From assembly GCF_001434395.1 (NCBI RefSeq), contig NZ_AZFS01000064.1:1-54331 (forward strand): 54,331 nt of DNA, in the 5' to 3' direction. The position numbers and the translations under genes were made by a program. Source of the stretch: Levilactobacillus hammesii DSM 16381. GTDB lineage: Bacteria > Bacillota > Bacilli > Lactobacillales > Lactobacillaceae. A model generated the notes under the pieces. The model was not told the DNA's origin, made no database searches, and saw only the letters and a list, made by a program, of their open reading frames with translations. Positions 1-8,456 of this stretch are shown piece after piece. Each line of letters begins with the position of its first letter. Within the stretch, counting starts at the first letter, position 1.

Positions 1-2451
1 CGGAATATCCTGGGGCTGTTTTGTGTGGCTAACTTGTTCTTGCAATTTTCGGTTTTAAATCTTTCGAATAATGATATTTCAGGTGATCTTAGCCAATTCC
101 CAGTTACAAAATGGTCGAAACTAAAACAACTTCAGCTGAAGGAGAATCAGTTGACGGGATCAATTCCTGAAAATTGGGCGGGATTGACGAATTTAAACAT
201 TTTGGAGCTTTCATCTAACCAGCTATCAGGAACATTGGACAATATTTCACAGCTGGCTGATTTAACGGAAATTTATCTCGATAAGGATGGGTTCACTGGA
301 AATATACCAGCTGCCTGTTTTACTTCAAACTTGACTCATTTTGAAGCAAACGGTAACCAACTGAGTGGCAGTTTGCCAGCGACCCTCAGTAAAGCCACGA
401 ACCTGAAATGGCTGGATGTGGCGGCAAATCAACTTACCGGAAATTTACCGGATTTGAGCAACAATCAACAACTAACCACATTAGCCTATAGTAATAACCA
501 GATTACCAGTGGTCGTGCAGCTGCTGGCTCTTCGGGGACGTACCAAGACTGGCGTATTAGCGCCCCAGATTGGCAAACGTCTCATGATGGTAAGACGATG
601 ACTTTAGATTTAAGTAAGTATTATGGTGGTGAGCAAGGGCAGAGCGGTTACAGCAACTTAGGCATCGAACCGGCCGGTGGACAAACAGGGGTCACTCTGG
701 ATAAGACGGACCCCGATCATCCTTTGCTAACCATAGATACGGCCAGCACCAATGTTACCAACGGGGACTTCTCGTTCTATCTGTTTGACCAAGCAGGCAG
801 TCAGGCTGTATTTAAACAGAGTATGAATTATATGGCCCAAGTGGCGGTTCCCATCACGCTGGCAATTCCCAAGACATACGCTATTGACACGGGTACTGAT
901 GACAAGATTGATTTTGCTTCTAAGGTGGGTGCCGGTGACAAGATTGGTTTTGTTTCCCCTAAGGTGGGTGCCGGCGTTGTTCCAGCAACCAACTTTAAAT
1001 TAGGTGTTAGTTCGACGAATGCGGTGGGGGACTCGTATCAGTTAACCGCCCAGACGACTGGTTTGACATCTGCTGGGCATACTCTACCGATATATTATAG
1101 TAACGGGCAACACAGCACCTTGTTAACCGATGTCGCCCAGTCCATTTATGATTATCAACCTACACTTGCAGACGATACCACAACGGTTGGCGATAGTAGT
1201 GATGCCACTAAGGGAAATCTAAGCACTGAGGTTGGTTCTACCGCGTACAAAGGGACCTACACTGGTGATGTCACCTACACGTTAGCCAGTGCCCCAGCGG
1301 ATGATCCAACGACGGCGGCTAAGACTAGCGATGCGGGGCAAATCTCCCCGACTACGGTGAGTCAGATGAGTCCCACCCTTTCCGGTCTACCACTGGAACA
1401 AGAGGCGACGCGCGCCAAATTACAGGCAGATATGACCAAGTTTGTGCCTAAGCTGGCCGATACTGATGGTGTTCTTTATTCCGGCTACCTGGCCTCACAA
1501 GGCAAGACTGACAGTCCCTATCAAGAACTCACGGAGTCCAGTGGCCTATGGTTGCTGTCTTTGGCCATGGCAGGGGATGAGTCTGACTTTGACACAGCTC
1601 TCAGTGGGATCAAGGCCCGCTTCTACGACAGCGATACCCATACCTTTAACTGGCAAGCAAAAGGACAAGATCACACGGTCACTCAGGGCAGTGCCTCGAT
1701 TGATGATTTGCGTATTATCCAGGCCTTGTTAGTCATGAATCGCAAGTCGCCAAATAACGACCGCACGGCTTTGATTAGCGAGCTGATTGATGGGTTCACG
1801 AAGTACGATATGAACGCCTACTATCAGATGATCGATGGCTATAGCACGAAGGACGGTCAGGAAAAACGGATTCGTTTGGATTACTTGGATCTGGCAACGT
1901 TAAAGACCATCTATGAGGCTAAAGGCTTGGGAACCACGACTGGCACTGCCGGTGGTACGGCTTACCAACAACAGTTGAAGCTGATCAAGGATAGTTATAT
2001 CAGTGATCAGTTGCCAATGTTTAATACCTACTACAACTACAGTACGGGTAGCTACCAGGTCAGTGATGACAACGTTAGCGGACAGATCAACGTTACGGAT
2101 GGCTTACTAACCATGTTGAATTTGGCTAAAGTTGGTGAGTTACCGCAGACCTCGTTGGACTGGATCACAGCCCACACCACTGCCGATGAAAAAATCTACA
2201 ACGATTACAATCTGGATGGGTCGCCGGCGAGTCCGTATGACGCCGCCTCTAACTACGCTTATGTTGCACAGATTGCGGTGGCATTAGGCGATACTAAGCT
2301 GTATGGTCAGGCGTTAACTAAGCTTAACGCGATGACCTCAACCGACACGACGTCGCCCCTCTATGGTTCCGCGGAAGCCGGTGGCGAATCCTACGCCTTC
2401 AACGATTTAAACATGTTACTGGCCTACAATTCCGTCATTGCCGGCAGTTAA
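1..2451 (+). CDS. Secreted LRR protein with C-terminal GH8-like domain, 5' end outside window
   Basis: The frame is open from the first base, so the protein starts upstream; no signal peptide is visible. Numbering from the first in-frame GTG (base 25), residues ~1-165 are leucine-rich repeats of the plant type (LxxNxLxGxIP pattern, e.g. LNLSNNDISG, KENQLTGSIP). Residues ~175-430 look like extracellular beta-rich linker domains. Residues ~445-808 resemble family GH8 / BcsZ endoglucanases: Glu504 in a TESSGLW context matches the GH8 acid SEGQGYG motif, and Asp560/561 in SASIDDL matches the SDADLW motif. GH8 enzymes cut beta-1,4-glucans or related polymers. No C-terminal anchor is present. A function in trimming a cell-surface or extracellular polysaccharide is inference; the LRR part may bind glycan or protein. 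Confidence 0.75.
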   Translation, partial: RNILGLFCVANLFLQFSVLNLSNNDISGDLSQFPVTKWSKLKQLQLKENQLTGSIPENWAGLTNLNILELSSNQLSGTLDNISQLADLTEIYLDKDGFTGNIPAACFTSNLTHFEANGNQLSGSLPATLSKATNLKWLDVAANQLTGNLPDLSNNQQLTTLAYSNNQITSGRAAAGSSGTYQDWRISAPDWQTSHDGKTMTLDLSKYYGGEQGQSGYSNLGIEPAGGQTGVTLDKTDPDHPLLTIDTASTNVTNGDFSFYLFDQAGSQAVFKQSMNYMAQVAVPITLAIPKTYAIDTGTDDKIDFASKVGAGDKIGFVSPKVGAGVVPATNFKLGVSSTNAVGDSYQLTAQTTGLTSAGHTLPIYYSNGQHSTLLTDVAQSIYDYQPTLADDTTTVGDSSDATKGNLSTEVGSTAYKGTYTGDVTYTLASAPADDPTTAAKTSDAGQISPTTVSQMSPTLSGLPLEQEATRAKLQADMTKFVPKLADTDGVLYSGYLASQGKTDSPYQELTESSGLWLLSLAMAGDESDFDTALSGIKARFYDSDTHTFNWQAKGQDHTVTQGSASIDDLRIIQALLVMNRKSPNNDRTALISELIDGFTKYDMNAYYQMIDGYSTKDGQEKRIRLDYLDLATLKTIYEAKGLGTTTGTAGGTAYQQQLKLIKDSYISDQLPMFNTYYNYSTGSYQVSDDNVSGQINVTDGLLTMLNLAKVGELPQTSLDWITAHTTADEKIYNDYNLDGSPASPYDAASNYAYVAQIAVALGDTKLYGQALTKLNAMTSTDTTSPLYGSAEAGGESYAFNDLNMLLAYNSVIAGS

Positions 2452-2527
2452 GTGGTACGTCTGGGTTAAGAAGTCTCGTTGATCCAACATCACTTAACCT
2501 GACAACAAAATAAATTTTTCCACATTT

Positions 2528-2561
2528 GGTGGCGTCCTTTACGAAGGGCGTCACCTTTTTT
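2528..2561 (+). terminator. Rho-independent terminator after LRR-GH8 gene
   Basis: GC-rich stem GGTGGCGTCCTT/AAGGGCGTCACC (with G-U pairs) followed by six T, about 75 bases after the stop codon. Confidence 0.8.
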
Positions 2562-2745
2562 GCTGTTTTGGTTTAAAAGTGGGCAATTGATTTCCCATTA
2601 CACGGGGATTTTAAACTAGCGGCGTTCTGCAGGACGAGTTACCGGCCATTGTTGGGGTACTTTTCATGGAAAAGGGCGAGGATAAGTGCAGTTACTAAAA
2701 TATTCGCAAACAATTACAATTTAGCCTAAGGAGGTGGCGAGGGCA

Positions 2746-3012
2746 ATGACAGAGCGTATCGAGCTGGATGCACTACACCAGTTTTACAAGAGTTTGAATA
2801 GTTTGGTGGGGACGGAGTCGATGCTCATTATTTATGAACATTACAAAGGCACCCAGCTGAACTTTCCAATTCATCTTTACGATCGAAAAGTGACCGCTCA
2901 GCGCGTCTTGCAGGAGTTCGACGGTCATAATCAGCACGAGTTGGCTCGGAAGTATGGGTACTCGCAGAAATGGATTCAAATGGTGATGCGGGAAGCACGA
3001 GAACACAAATAG
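2746..3012 (+). CDS. Mor-family-like transcriptional regulator
   Basis: 88-residue protein. The ATG at 2746 is preferred over an upstream GTG (2734) because AAGGAGGT at 2728-2735 is placed correctly for the ATG and overlaps the GTG. The C-terminal part (LARKYGYSQKWIQMVMREA) reads as a helix-turn-helix resembling the Mor/C transcription-activator family of phage Mu, members of which are common as small stand-alone proteins in lactobacilli. It lies 13 bases before a zinc-ribbon gene and is probably the first gene of a four-gene operon ending at 6270, so it may regulate that operon. Family assignment rests on pattern recognition only. Confidence 0.6.
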   Translation: MTERIELDALHQFYKSLNSLVGTESMLIIYEHYKGTQLNFPIHLYDRKVTAQRVLQEFDGHNQHELARKYGYSQKWIQMVMREAREHK

Positions 3013-3025
3013 GAGTGATGTTAAG

Positions 3026-3712
3026 ATGGCAGATTCAAGAATCTTTAAACTGAGTGACGGCCTGGATCTCGAAAAGGTGGGTCAGGCGATTCAAAACTGG
3101 CTACGTGAAAAGAAACAACTGCACGCGGAAGGCATGCACACCAACGAGGGTTACCTTGTGCAAGCCAAGCAAGAGGATAGTTGGAAGACCATCGTAGGGA
3201 TGGATTCCGCGATTCAAGTTCAGATCTTCAATGCCGGTGAAAATCAAATTATGGTGAACGTGGGCTCCGGAAAGTGGATTGACAAGGCCGGCGCAGCCAC
3301 CATCGGGATGATTGCGTTTGCGCCCTTAGCCGTAACCGCGGCGATTGGTGCCTGGAACCAGAAGAAGTTACCGGATGAACTTTTCAGCTACGTTGAGCAG
3401 TTCATCATGAGCGGGGGAAAGTCCGTCACGGTGTCCATGGCGGCCAGTCAGAGTGTGCATGAGGGGGAAGTCATTTGCCCGAATTGTCACGCAGCCAATA
3501 AGGCCGATGCCAAGTTCTGTGTTTCCTGTGGGACGAAGCTAGGCAAGGAATGCCCGAACTGTCATGCGGCGGTGGGCTTGGACACCAAGTTCTGCCCGAA
3601 CTGTGGTGCCGATTTGAATCCTAAGCCGGAAGAAAAGACCTGTCCCGACTGTCAGAGTGTCGTCGCGGCCGAGACTAAATTCTGCCCGAACTGTGGGCAC
3701 AACTTTAACTAG
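3026..3712 (+). CDS. Protein with N-terminal unknown domain and three zinc ribbons
   Basis: 228 residues, start supported by AGGAGTGATG just upstream. Residues 1-140 form a domain of unknown function that resembles a PH-like or SHOCT-type lipid-surface domain in composition, with a hydrophobic stretch at ~90-109. Three CxxC...CxxC zinc ribbons follow (Cys151-168, 176-193, 206-223), the short zinc-ribbon type found at termini of many Firmicutes membrane proteins. The next two genes also begin with the same ribbon, so the three proteins may bind a common partner or each other. Molecular function unknown. Confidence 0.7.
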   Translation: MADSRIFKLSDGLDLEKVGQAIQNWLREKKQLHAEGMHTNEGYLVQAKQEDSWKTIVGMDSAIQVQIFNAGENQIMVNVGSGKWIDKAGAATIGMIAFAPLAVTAAIGAWNQKKLPDELFSYVEQFIMSGGKSVTVSMAASQSVHEGEVICPNCHAANKADAKFCVSCGTKLGKECPNCHAAVGLDTKFCPNCGADLNPKPEEKTCPDCQSVVAAETKFCPNCGHNFN

Positions 3713-3726
3713 CGGGGCCTAAACGT

Positions 3727-5115
3727 ATGAAGATTTGTCCAAACTGTGGTCACGAGAACGACGAGAACGTTAAATTTTGTGAGAATTGTGGTGCCGAGCT
3801 GACGGCTGTAGCTGAGACGCCGACGCCGGATGCTGTGGATTCCGGTCAGCAAAAGCGATGTCCCCGTTGTCAGACGCCGAATTCCCAAGAGAGTCGCTTC
3901 TGTGAAAATTGCGGCTATGATTTTGCGACGCAGGGGACTGAGCAGACGACGATGCCTGATCAAGAGACAGCTGGGTCCGAACCAACAGCACCTGAGTCAA
4001 CGACATCTGAACCCACGACGTCTGAGCCAACACCGAAACCGATGACCTCTGATGCAACTAACGAACAGGTCCGAACGACCACGCCGGTCACCTCGGGGAA
4101 GACGCCCACAACTGAGACAGCGCCCACTAAGGGTAAACAGCCTAAATGGCAGTGGTTAATCAGTGCGCTACTTTTAATCCTGTTAATTGGTGGGGGGATC
4201 TATTTCCTCCAGCGAGATACCAGCCATACTGCCAAGCCCACGGCAAGTCACACGGAACGGAAGACTCCCCGTCAGTCACAGACCAGCTCCAGCTCACGGC
4301 AGACCAGTCACGCCGCAACGACCAGTTTTGATCGCTCCGCAGTTGAAAGTGACATCACGACCGCATTCAAGTCACTTGACGGCACCAACTCGGCCTACGT
4401 TTCACCGGTCAACGGCCAGCAACAGGTTGTTGTCAACAATGGTGCGCAGAGTTCGGCTAGCAGCATCAAGGTGTTCATCCTGGTTACGGCTTACGCCATG
4501 GCAAAAGAAGGCGTCTTCAACCTCAACGCCACGCATACGCTAACCGCTAGCGAAAAGGTGGGCGGAACGGGTGTGATTCAAAACATGAGTGATGGTACCA
4601 AGCTGACTTACCGAGAGATTTTAAAGCACATGATTGATGACAGTGATAATACCGGCGCTAACATTATGATTGCCAAAATGGGTGGCTTTGGGTTAATCAA
4701 CAATAAGATTAAGAACATGGGTGCCACGGATACTAAGCTACAGCGAAAGATGATGGATACCGACGCCATTGATCAAGGGCGCGATAATCTCACATCGGCA
4801 CGAGATCTGGGGATGACCCTGAAGAAACTCTACAATCACCAGTTGGTGTCAAAATCCGCTGATGATGAAATGCTGGCTATTTTGGCGGACAATCAGAACC
4901 GGACCAAACTGCCCAAGCTGTTGCCCAGTTCGGCTAAAGTCTATAACAAAACGGGTGAGTACGCCGATTATGGTGTCCAAAACGACGCTGAGATTGTGGC
5001 CAATCGTCATGGGGCCTTCGTCGCAGTGGTCCTTTCCCAAGATGGTCATGAAGCCGATCAAGTGGCGGCAATGAATCAGTTGGGATTGAAGCTGTATCAG
5101 AATATTTTAGAGTAG
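3727..5115 (+). CDS. Zinc-ribbon, membrane-anchored class A beta-lactamase-like serine hydrolase
   Basis: 462 residues. Two zinc ribbons at the N-terminus (Cys4-21, Cys45-62), a Pro/Thr/Ser-rich linker, one membrane segment (~142-162), an external Ser/Thr linker and then a beta-lactamase class A / PBP-like domain (~205-462). The active-site motifs are all visible: SxxK as SSIK with Ser245/Lys248, SDN at 306-308, KTG at 408-410. The topology puts the ribbons in the cytoplasm and the hydrolase outside. Such domains act on beta-lactams or peptidoglycan peptides; a murein-related role is as likely as resistance, and no Glu166-type deacylation loop was identified with confidence. A poor ribosome site suggests coupling to the upstream gene. 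Confidence 0.8.
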   Translation: MKICPNCGHENDENVKFCENCGAELTAVAETPTPDAVDSGQQKRCPRCQTPNSQESRFCENCGYDFATQGTEQTTMPDQETAGSEPTAPESTTSEPTTSEPTPKPMTSDATNEQVRTTTPVTSGKTPTTETAPTKGKQPKWQWLISALLLILLIGGGIYFLQRDTSHTAKPTASHTERKTPRQSQTSSSSRQTSHAATTSFDRSAVESDITTAFKSLDGTNSAYVSPVNGQQQVVVNNGAQSSASSIKVFILVTAYAMAKEGVFNLNATHTLTASEKVGGTGVIQNMSDGTKLTYREILKHMIDDSDNTGANIMIAKMGGFGLINNKIKNMGATDTKLQRKMMDTDAIDQGRDNLTSARDLGMTLKKLYNHQLVSKSADDEMLAILADNQNRTKLPKLLPSSAKVYNKTGEYADYGVQNDAEIVANRHGAFVAVVLSQDGHEADQVAAMNQLGLKLYQNILE

Positions 5116-5127
5116 TGAGGGGTTAAG

Positions 5128-6270
5128 ATGAAATATTGTCCATATTGTGGGAATCAAGTCAAAGAGACCGCTAAATTTTGTCCCAGTTGCGGCCATGCGT
5201 TGCCGGGCAGCCAGGCGGCCTCCCAAGAAAGAACGCCGGTAACACCGGTAGCCAGTGAGTCTCATCAAGTGAAGGGGCTTTACGACACGGCGACGGCCAA
5301 ACTGAATCAATATACCGGCGAAGAAGGAGCAGTTAAGGTTAACCTCTCGGATTTGTTCTCCGAGGTGTTTAAGCACCATACGAAGGATGAGGCCAACGCG
5401 ATCTTTATTGCCGGGACAAAGACAACCACGCCGGCCTTAGCTGACGTGTCCGACGAGTGGGCCAAGCCGTGGTTGTTTTCACGAATCTTGGTGGGCTTCC
5501 TAGTGGCGTTCGTGGCGCTGCTCTATATGGCCGTTAACTTCAGAAACAGCAATGCCATTCCCGGGTTGATCCTGGTGGGGGCATTTGCGGTGCCATTCTC
5601 CGGCCTGGTCTTTTTCTTTGAGGCCGATGCCTTCAAGGATGTCAGTCTCTTTGAAGTCGTCAAAGTGTTCTTTATTGGAGGGATCTTCTCCCTCGTCGTG
5701 ACGCTGTTCTTGTATCAATTCGTGACGTTTAGCGACAGTAATCAGATCTACGGCGTCATGACGCTGAAGGATTCCCTGTCCATTGGTGTTGTTGAAGAAC
5801 TTGGAAAAGTGTTAATCGTGACTTATTTCATTAGTCAATTAAAGGTGCAACACATCTTGGATGGAATCCTGATTGGCGCGGCTGTGGGGGCTGGCTTCGC
5901 GGCGTTTGAAACGGCGGGGTATATTTACAGTGCCGGTAGTGAGCAACTGGTCGCCGTGGCCGTACTTCGTGGTTGGTCGGCAATTGGCGGTCACTTGGTC
6001 TGGGCGGCCATCTCCGGTGGGGCCCTGATGGTGGTTAAGCGCGCTCAACCCTTCAAGTTTAGCCAATTGCTGGATGCCCGCTTCTTGGTCTTCTTTGCGC
6101 TGAGCGTCTTGATGCACGCAACCTGGGACTGGGATATTGTTATTTTGGACAGCCCTTACCTGAAGCTCATCTTGTTAATTGTCGTGGCGTGGATTGTGGT
6201 CTTTGTGCTGATGAGTGCGGGGTTGAAGGAAATCTCACATTTGAAGCAACAGGCACAGTCGCAGGCTTGA
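5128..6270 (+). CDS. Zinc-ribbon PrsW-family intramembrane metalloprotease
   Basis: 380 residues, GAGGGG ribosome site. Zinc ribbon at Cys4-21, a cytoplasmic linker, then about eight membrane segments from residue ~109. The three PrsW signatures are present: EELGK (Glu223-Glu224), FETAGY (Glu261) and a late HATWDWD (His330). PrsW proteases cleave membrane anti-sigma factors in Bacillus (site-1) and belong to the CAAX-protease-related superfamily. Here no sigma/anti-sigma pair is adjacent; the substrate may instead be one of the neighbouring single-pass proteins, such as the beta-lactamase-like one, which is inference. Last gene of the operon. Confidence 0.85.
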   Translation: MKYCPYCGNQVKETAKFCPSCGHALPGSQAASQERTPVTPVASESHQVKGLYDTATAKLNQYTGEEGAVKVNLSDLFSEVFKHHTKDEANAIFIAGTKTTTPALADVSDEWAKPWLFSRILVGFLVAFVALLYMAVNFRNSNAIPGLILVGAFAVPFSGLVFFFEADAFKDVSLFEVVKVFFIGGIFSLVVTLFLYQFVTFSDSNQIYGVMTLKDSLSIGVVEELGKVLIVTYFISQLKVQHILDGILIGAAVGAGFAAFETAGYIYSAGSEQLVAVAVLRGWSAIGGHLVWAAISGGALMVVKRAQPFKFSQLLDARFLVFFALSVLMHATWDWDIVILDSPYLKLILLIVVAWIVVFVLMSAGLKEISHLKQQAQSQA

Positions 6271-6285
6271 ACATAAGTCATCATG

Positions 6286-6330
6286 AATCCGTCAAAGGGG
6301 GCCGCTCTCGGCTGACTTTGACGGATTTTG
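6286..6330 (+). terminator. Probable terminator of the zinc-ribbon operon
   Basis: Perfect 12-bp stem AATCCGTCAAAG/CTTTGACGGATT with a GC-rich loop, followed by a short T-rich tract. Confidence 0.6.
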
Positions 6331-6368
6331 TCGTTAAAAGTGCTCATCAGTTGACGCGCTATCCAGCT

Positions 6369-6398
6369 TTGACAGGGGGGACGCGCCTTTGCTAAACT
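6369..6398 (+). promoter_or_regulatory. Promoter of the leader-GNAT unit
   Basis: Consensus -35 TTGACA at 6369-6374, 18-bp spacer, -10-like TAAACT at 6393-6398. Transcription would begin about 40 bases before the leader peptide. Confidence 0.5.
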
Positions 6399-6444
6399 AC
6401 GGACAAGGTCGATAAGGCCAAATAAGATTTAGGAGAACTTGCCT

Positions 6445-6474
6445 ATGCGTACGAACAGTGTGAGTGTGGCGTAA
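6445..6474 (+). CDS. Putative 9-residue leader peptide
   Basis: Short frame MRTNSVSVA with its own ribosome site AGGAGA (6431-6436, 8-base spacing). It ends three bases before the 5' arm of a strong hairpin that lies upstream of the acetyltransferase gene. The arrangement is that of translational attenuation leaders; the peptide itself is not recognised. Confidence 0.5.
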   Translation: MRTNSVSVA

Positions 6475-6476
6475 TC

Positions 6477-6542
6477 GGGAGGTTTGGCCGATTAAGTAAG
6501 CTAACACCAACCTCCCAGACGGTGTCACTTGGACCTCGGAGG
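6477..6542 (+). promoter_or_regulatory. Putative attenuator hairpin sequestering the GNAT ribosome site
   Basis: GGGAGGTTTGG (6477-6487) pairs with CCAACCTCCC (6507-6516). The same CCTCC can alternatively pair with the ribosome site GGAGG at 6538-6542. The two pairings are mutually exclusive, so a ribosome paused on the preceding leader could switch access to the downstream start codon. Confidence 0.45.
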
Positions 6543-6549
6543 AAAAAAG

Positions 6550-7236
6550 ATGATCTATTTGGAACAAACGGAAACGACAACGGGAAAGTCCCTCATCATT
6601 CGTCAGGAACAACCAGCCGATTGGTCTGAAGTTGAGCTGATGACGCGAGCTGCCTTTTGGAATTTATATGCACCGGGTTGTGTGGAACACTATCTGGCAC
6701 ACCAGTTGCGGCAGCACGCCGATTTTATTGCGTCCCTAGACCTCGTGGTGACGTTGGCCGATCAGATTGTGGGAAACATCATGTATACCCGCGCTAAATT
6801 AGTGGATGATCAGGGCCACGTGAAGCCCATCCTAACGTTTGGACCGCTAAGTGTGCGTCCCGGTTATCAGCGAAAGGGGTACGGCAAGCGGCTAATCACA
6901 ACGTCATTTCAGATTGCGCAATCGCTCGGCTTTGACACGGTCGTGATCTTTGGAATGCCAGCGAACTATGTGGCGCGGGGGTTTCGATGCTGTGCGGACT
7001 GTCACGTGTCGCTGCCAGGCAACCAGTATCCGGCCGCTATGTTGGTGAAGACACTGGTTCCCAATGCGTTAGCGGGTCGACACTGGATCTACCAGGAAAG
7101 TAGCGCCATGGACGTGAGTCAGGCAGACGTGGACCGCTTCGATCGAACACTACCGCCGCTAGTCAAGGGCTGGCAGCCTAGCCAAGAGGAATTCAACATT
7201 ATCAGTCGAGCCATGATTCAACCGCCGACTCGGTAA
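6550..7236 (+). CDS. GNAT-family N-acetyltransferase
   Basis: 228 residues from ATG 6550, chosen because GGAGG (6538-6542) directly precedes it; an upstream TTG frame start overlaps that site. The GNAT fold is recognisable from the beta4/alpha3 region: LTFGPLSVRPGYQRKGYGKRL, the Q/RxxGxG/A acetyl-CoA pyrophosphate loop being QRKGYGK. The substrate cannot be read from sequence. The upstream leader peptide and hairpin resemble antibiotic-inducible control, which makes a modifying or resistance role possible but unproven. Monocistronic, followed by a hairpin shared with the convergent nucleoside hydrolase gene. Confidence 0.85.
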   Translation: MIYLEQTETTTGKSLIIRQEQPADWSEVELMTRAAFWNLYAPGCVEHYLAHQLRQHADFIASLDLVVTLADQIVGNIMYTRAKLVDDQGHVKPILTFGPLSVRPGYQRKGYGKRLITTSFQIAQSLGFDTVVIFGMPANYVARGFRCCADCHVSLPGNQYPAAMLVKTLVPNALAGRHWIYQESSAMDVSQADVDRFDRTLPPLVKGWQPSQEEFNIISRAMIQPPTR

Positions 7237-7278
7237 GGGGGTCATTCTAGGTGGTGAGTAGGTTAACTAGCAGATAAC

Positions 7279-7334
7279 GAACAATAAGCAACTGGCCAGG
7301 ATCGTTTTTGATTCGGGCCAGTTGCTTATTGTTC
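7279..7334. terminator. Long bidirectional terminator-like hairpin
   Basis: Perfect 19-bp stem (7279-7297 with 7316-7334) between the convergent GNAT and nucleoside hydrolase genes. Its arms and loop are closely related to the hairpin at 8457-8506. Confidence 0.7.
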
Positions 7335-7356
7335 GTGTTAGGGAAACGTTGAATGG

Positions 7357-8295
7357 TTAGTTAGGCGTTGCGGACATCGCTAGGTCATCAAAGTGCTGAT
7401 AGAACAAGTCCTTATCGACTTGAGTGACCAACGTAATGGGCCGCCCATCGGGTGTGATAAAGGTTCGACCGGCACCGTGTCCTTTGGAAATGACATCACT
7501 GGTGACTAATTCTGTCGTGACGATCTCAGGATACTTGCTGGTTATGGTGGTTAAGACGTCCCAGAGGTAATAGATAGAGTCGGCTTCGAATGCCATGACT
7601 AGGGAATACCCATAGCCGATCAAGTCCATAGCGGGATATTGTCGTAGATTGGCGAAGTGCTGCCGCAGTTCGGGTGTCAGGGGCAGTTGATCGGTACTTT
7701 CAAGCCCAATCATTACGATATCAATATCGGTATCCCAGACGGCCTTAACGGCTTGTGGGTCCCAAAAGGCGTTCCATTCCATGGTGCCATCCTGGTCGGG
7801 TTCACTAACATTTCCTTGGTTATTCATGGTGCCGCCCATCCAGAACAACTTTTCAATCTTCTGGGTGATGGTCGGATCGATGGCGAGTGCCCGAGCCAGA
7901 TCGGTTAAGGGCCCAGTCATCACCAGTGTGGTTTTTCCGGGTGTCTGCTGGAGCTTTTCAATCATATCGATGTGCGCCGGCTGTTTGGCTTCGGGTGTCA
8001 CAACCCGTCCAGATTCGTTGAGGACGGGGAAGTTATCGAAGGAGTAGGCTGACAATCGCCAGTTTTGTGGAAAGTGATGGACGGGACGCGAGTTAGATAC
8101 GGCGACTTCTAAGGGATGCTGGGGGTTGCCAAAAAGGTCAATAATCTTGCGTGAGGCTGAGGCGGCCGGTTCAACGTATGAATCGGCCCCGACCACACCG
8201 ACACCCGTGAGATTAATATCCGGCATCTGGAGAAGTAGCAGCAGGGAAACCAAGTCATCAACGTTACCATCGTGGTTGAAATAAATGTTTTGCAA
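7357..8295 (-). CDS. Inosine-uridine preferring nucleoside hydrolase
   Basis: 312 residues, cytoplasmic; hydrolyses ribonucleosides to base and ribose for purine/pyrimidine salvage. The N-terminal NHDGNVDD is the family's Ca2+-binding Asp cluster (usually DTDPGxDD). Start chosen as the TTG at 8295, nine bases after a GAAGGAGTG ribosome site; the longer frame start at 8316 would place that site inside the gene. The later region (MTGPLTDLARAL, FWMGGTMNNQGN, EWNAFWDPQA) also fits the family. Single gene flanked by two related hairpins. Confidence 0.88.
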   Translation of the reverse strand: MQNIYFNHDGNVDDLVSLLLLLQMPDINLTGVGVVGADSYVEPAASASRKIIDLFGNPQHPLEVAVSNSRPVHHFPQNWRLSAYSFDNFPVLNESGRVVTPEAKQPAHIDMIEKLQQTPGKTTLVMTGPLTDLARALAIDPTITQKIEKLFWMGGTMNNQGNVSEPDQDGTMEWNAFWDPQAVKAVWDTDIDIVMIGLESTDQLPLTPELRQHFANLRQYPAMDLIGYGYSLVMAFEADSIYYLWDVLTTITSKYPEIVTTELVTSDVISKGHGAGRTFITPDGRPITLVTQVDKDLFYQHFDDLAMSATPN

Positions 8296-8456
8296 GAATA
8301 GCACTCCTTCATACAATTATTATTTTCAAGAAGCATACCATGAAAGTATGGAAATTGATAGGATAAATGGCAATATGTCATCAAAATAAGACAATATTCA
8401 GTAAAACACGAACTATAAAACGTTTTACCCAATTTGTGATGAAAGGTGACGTGACG

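Noticed and set aside
1442-1732. Frame inside the LRR-GH8 gene
   Set aside because: Alternative-frame shadow of the real gene; low-complexity translation and no ribosome site.
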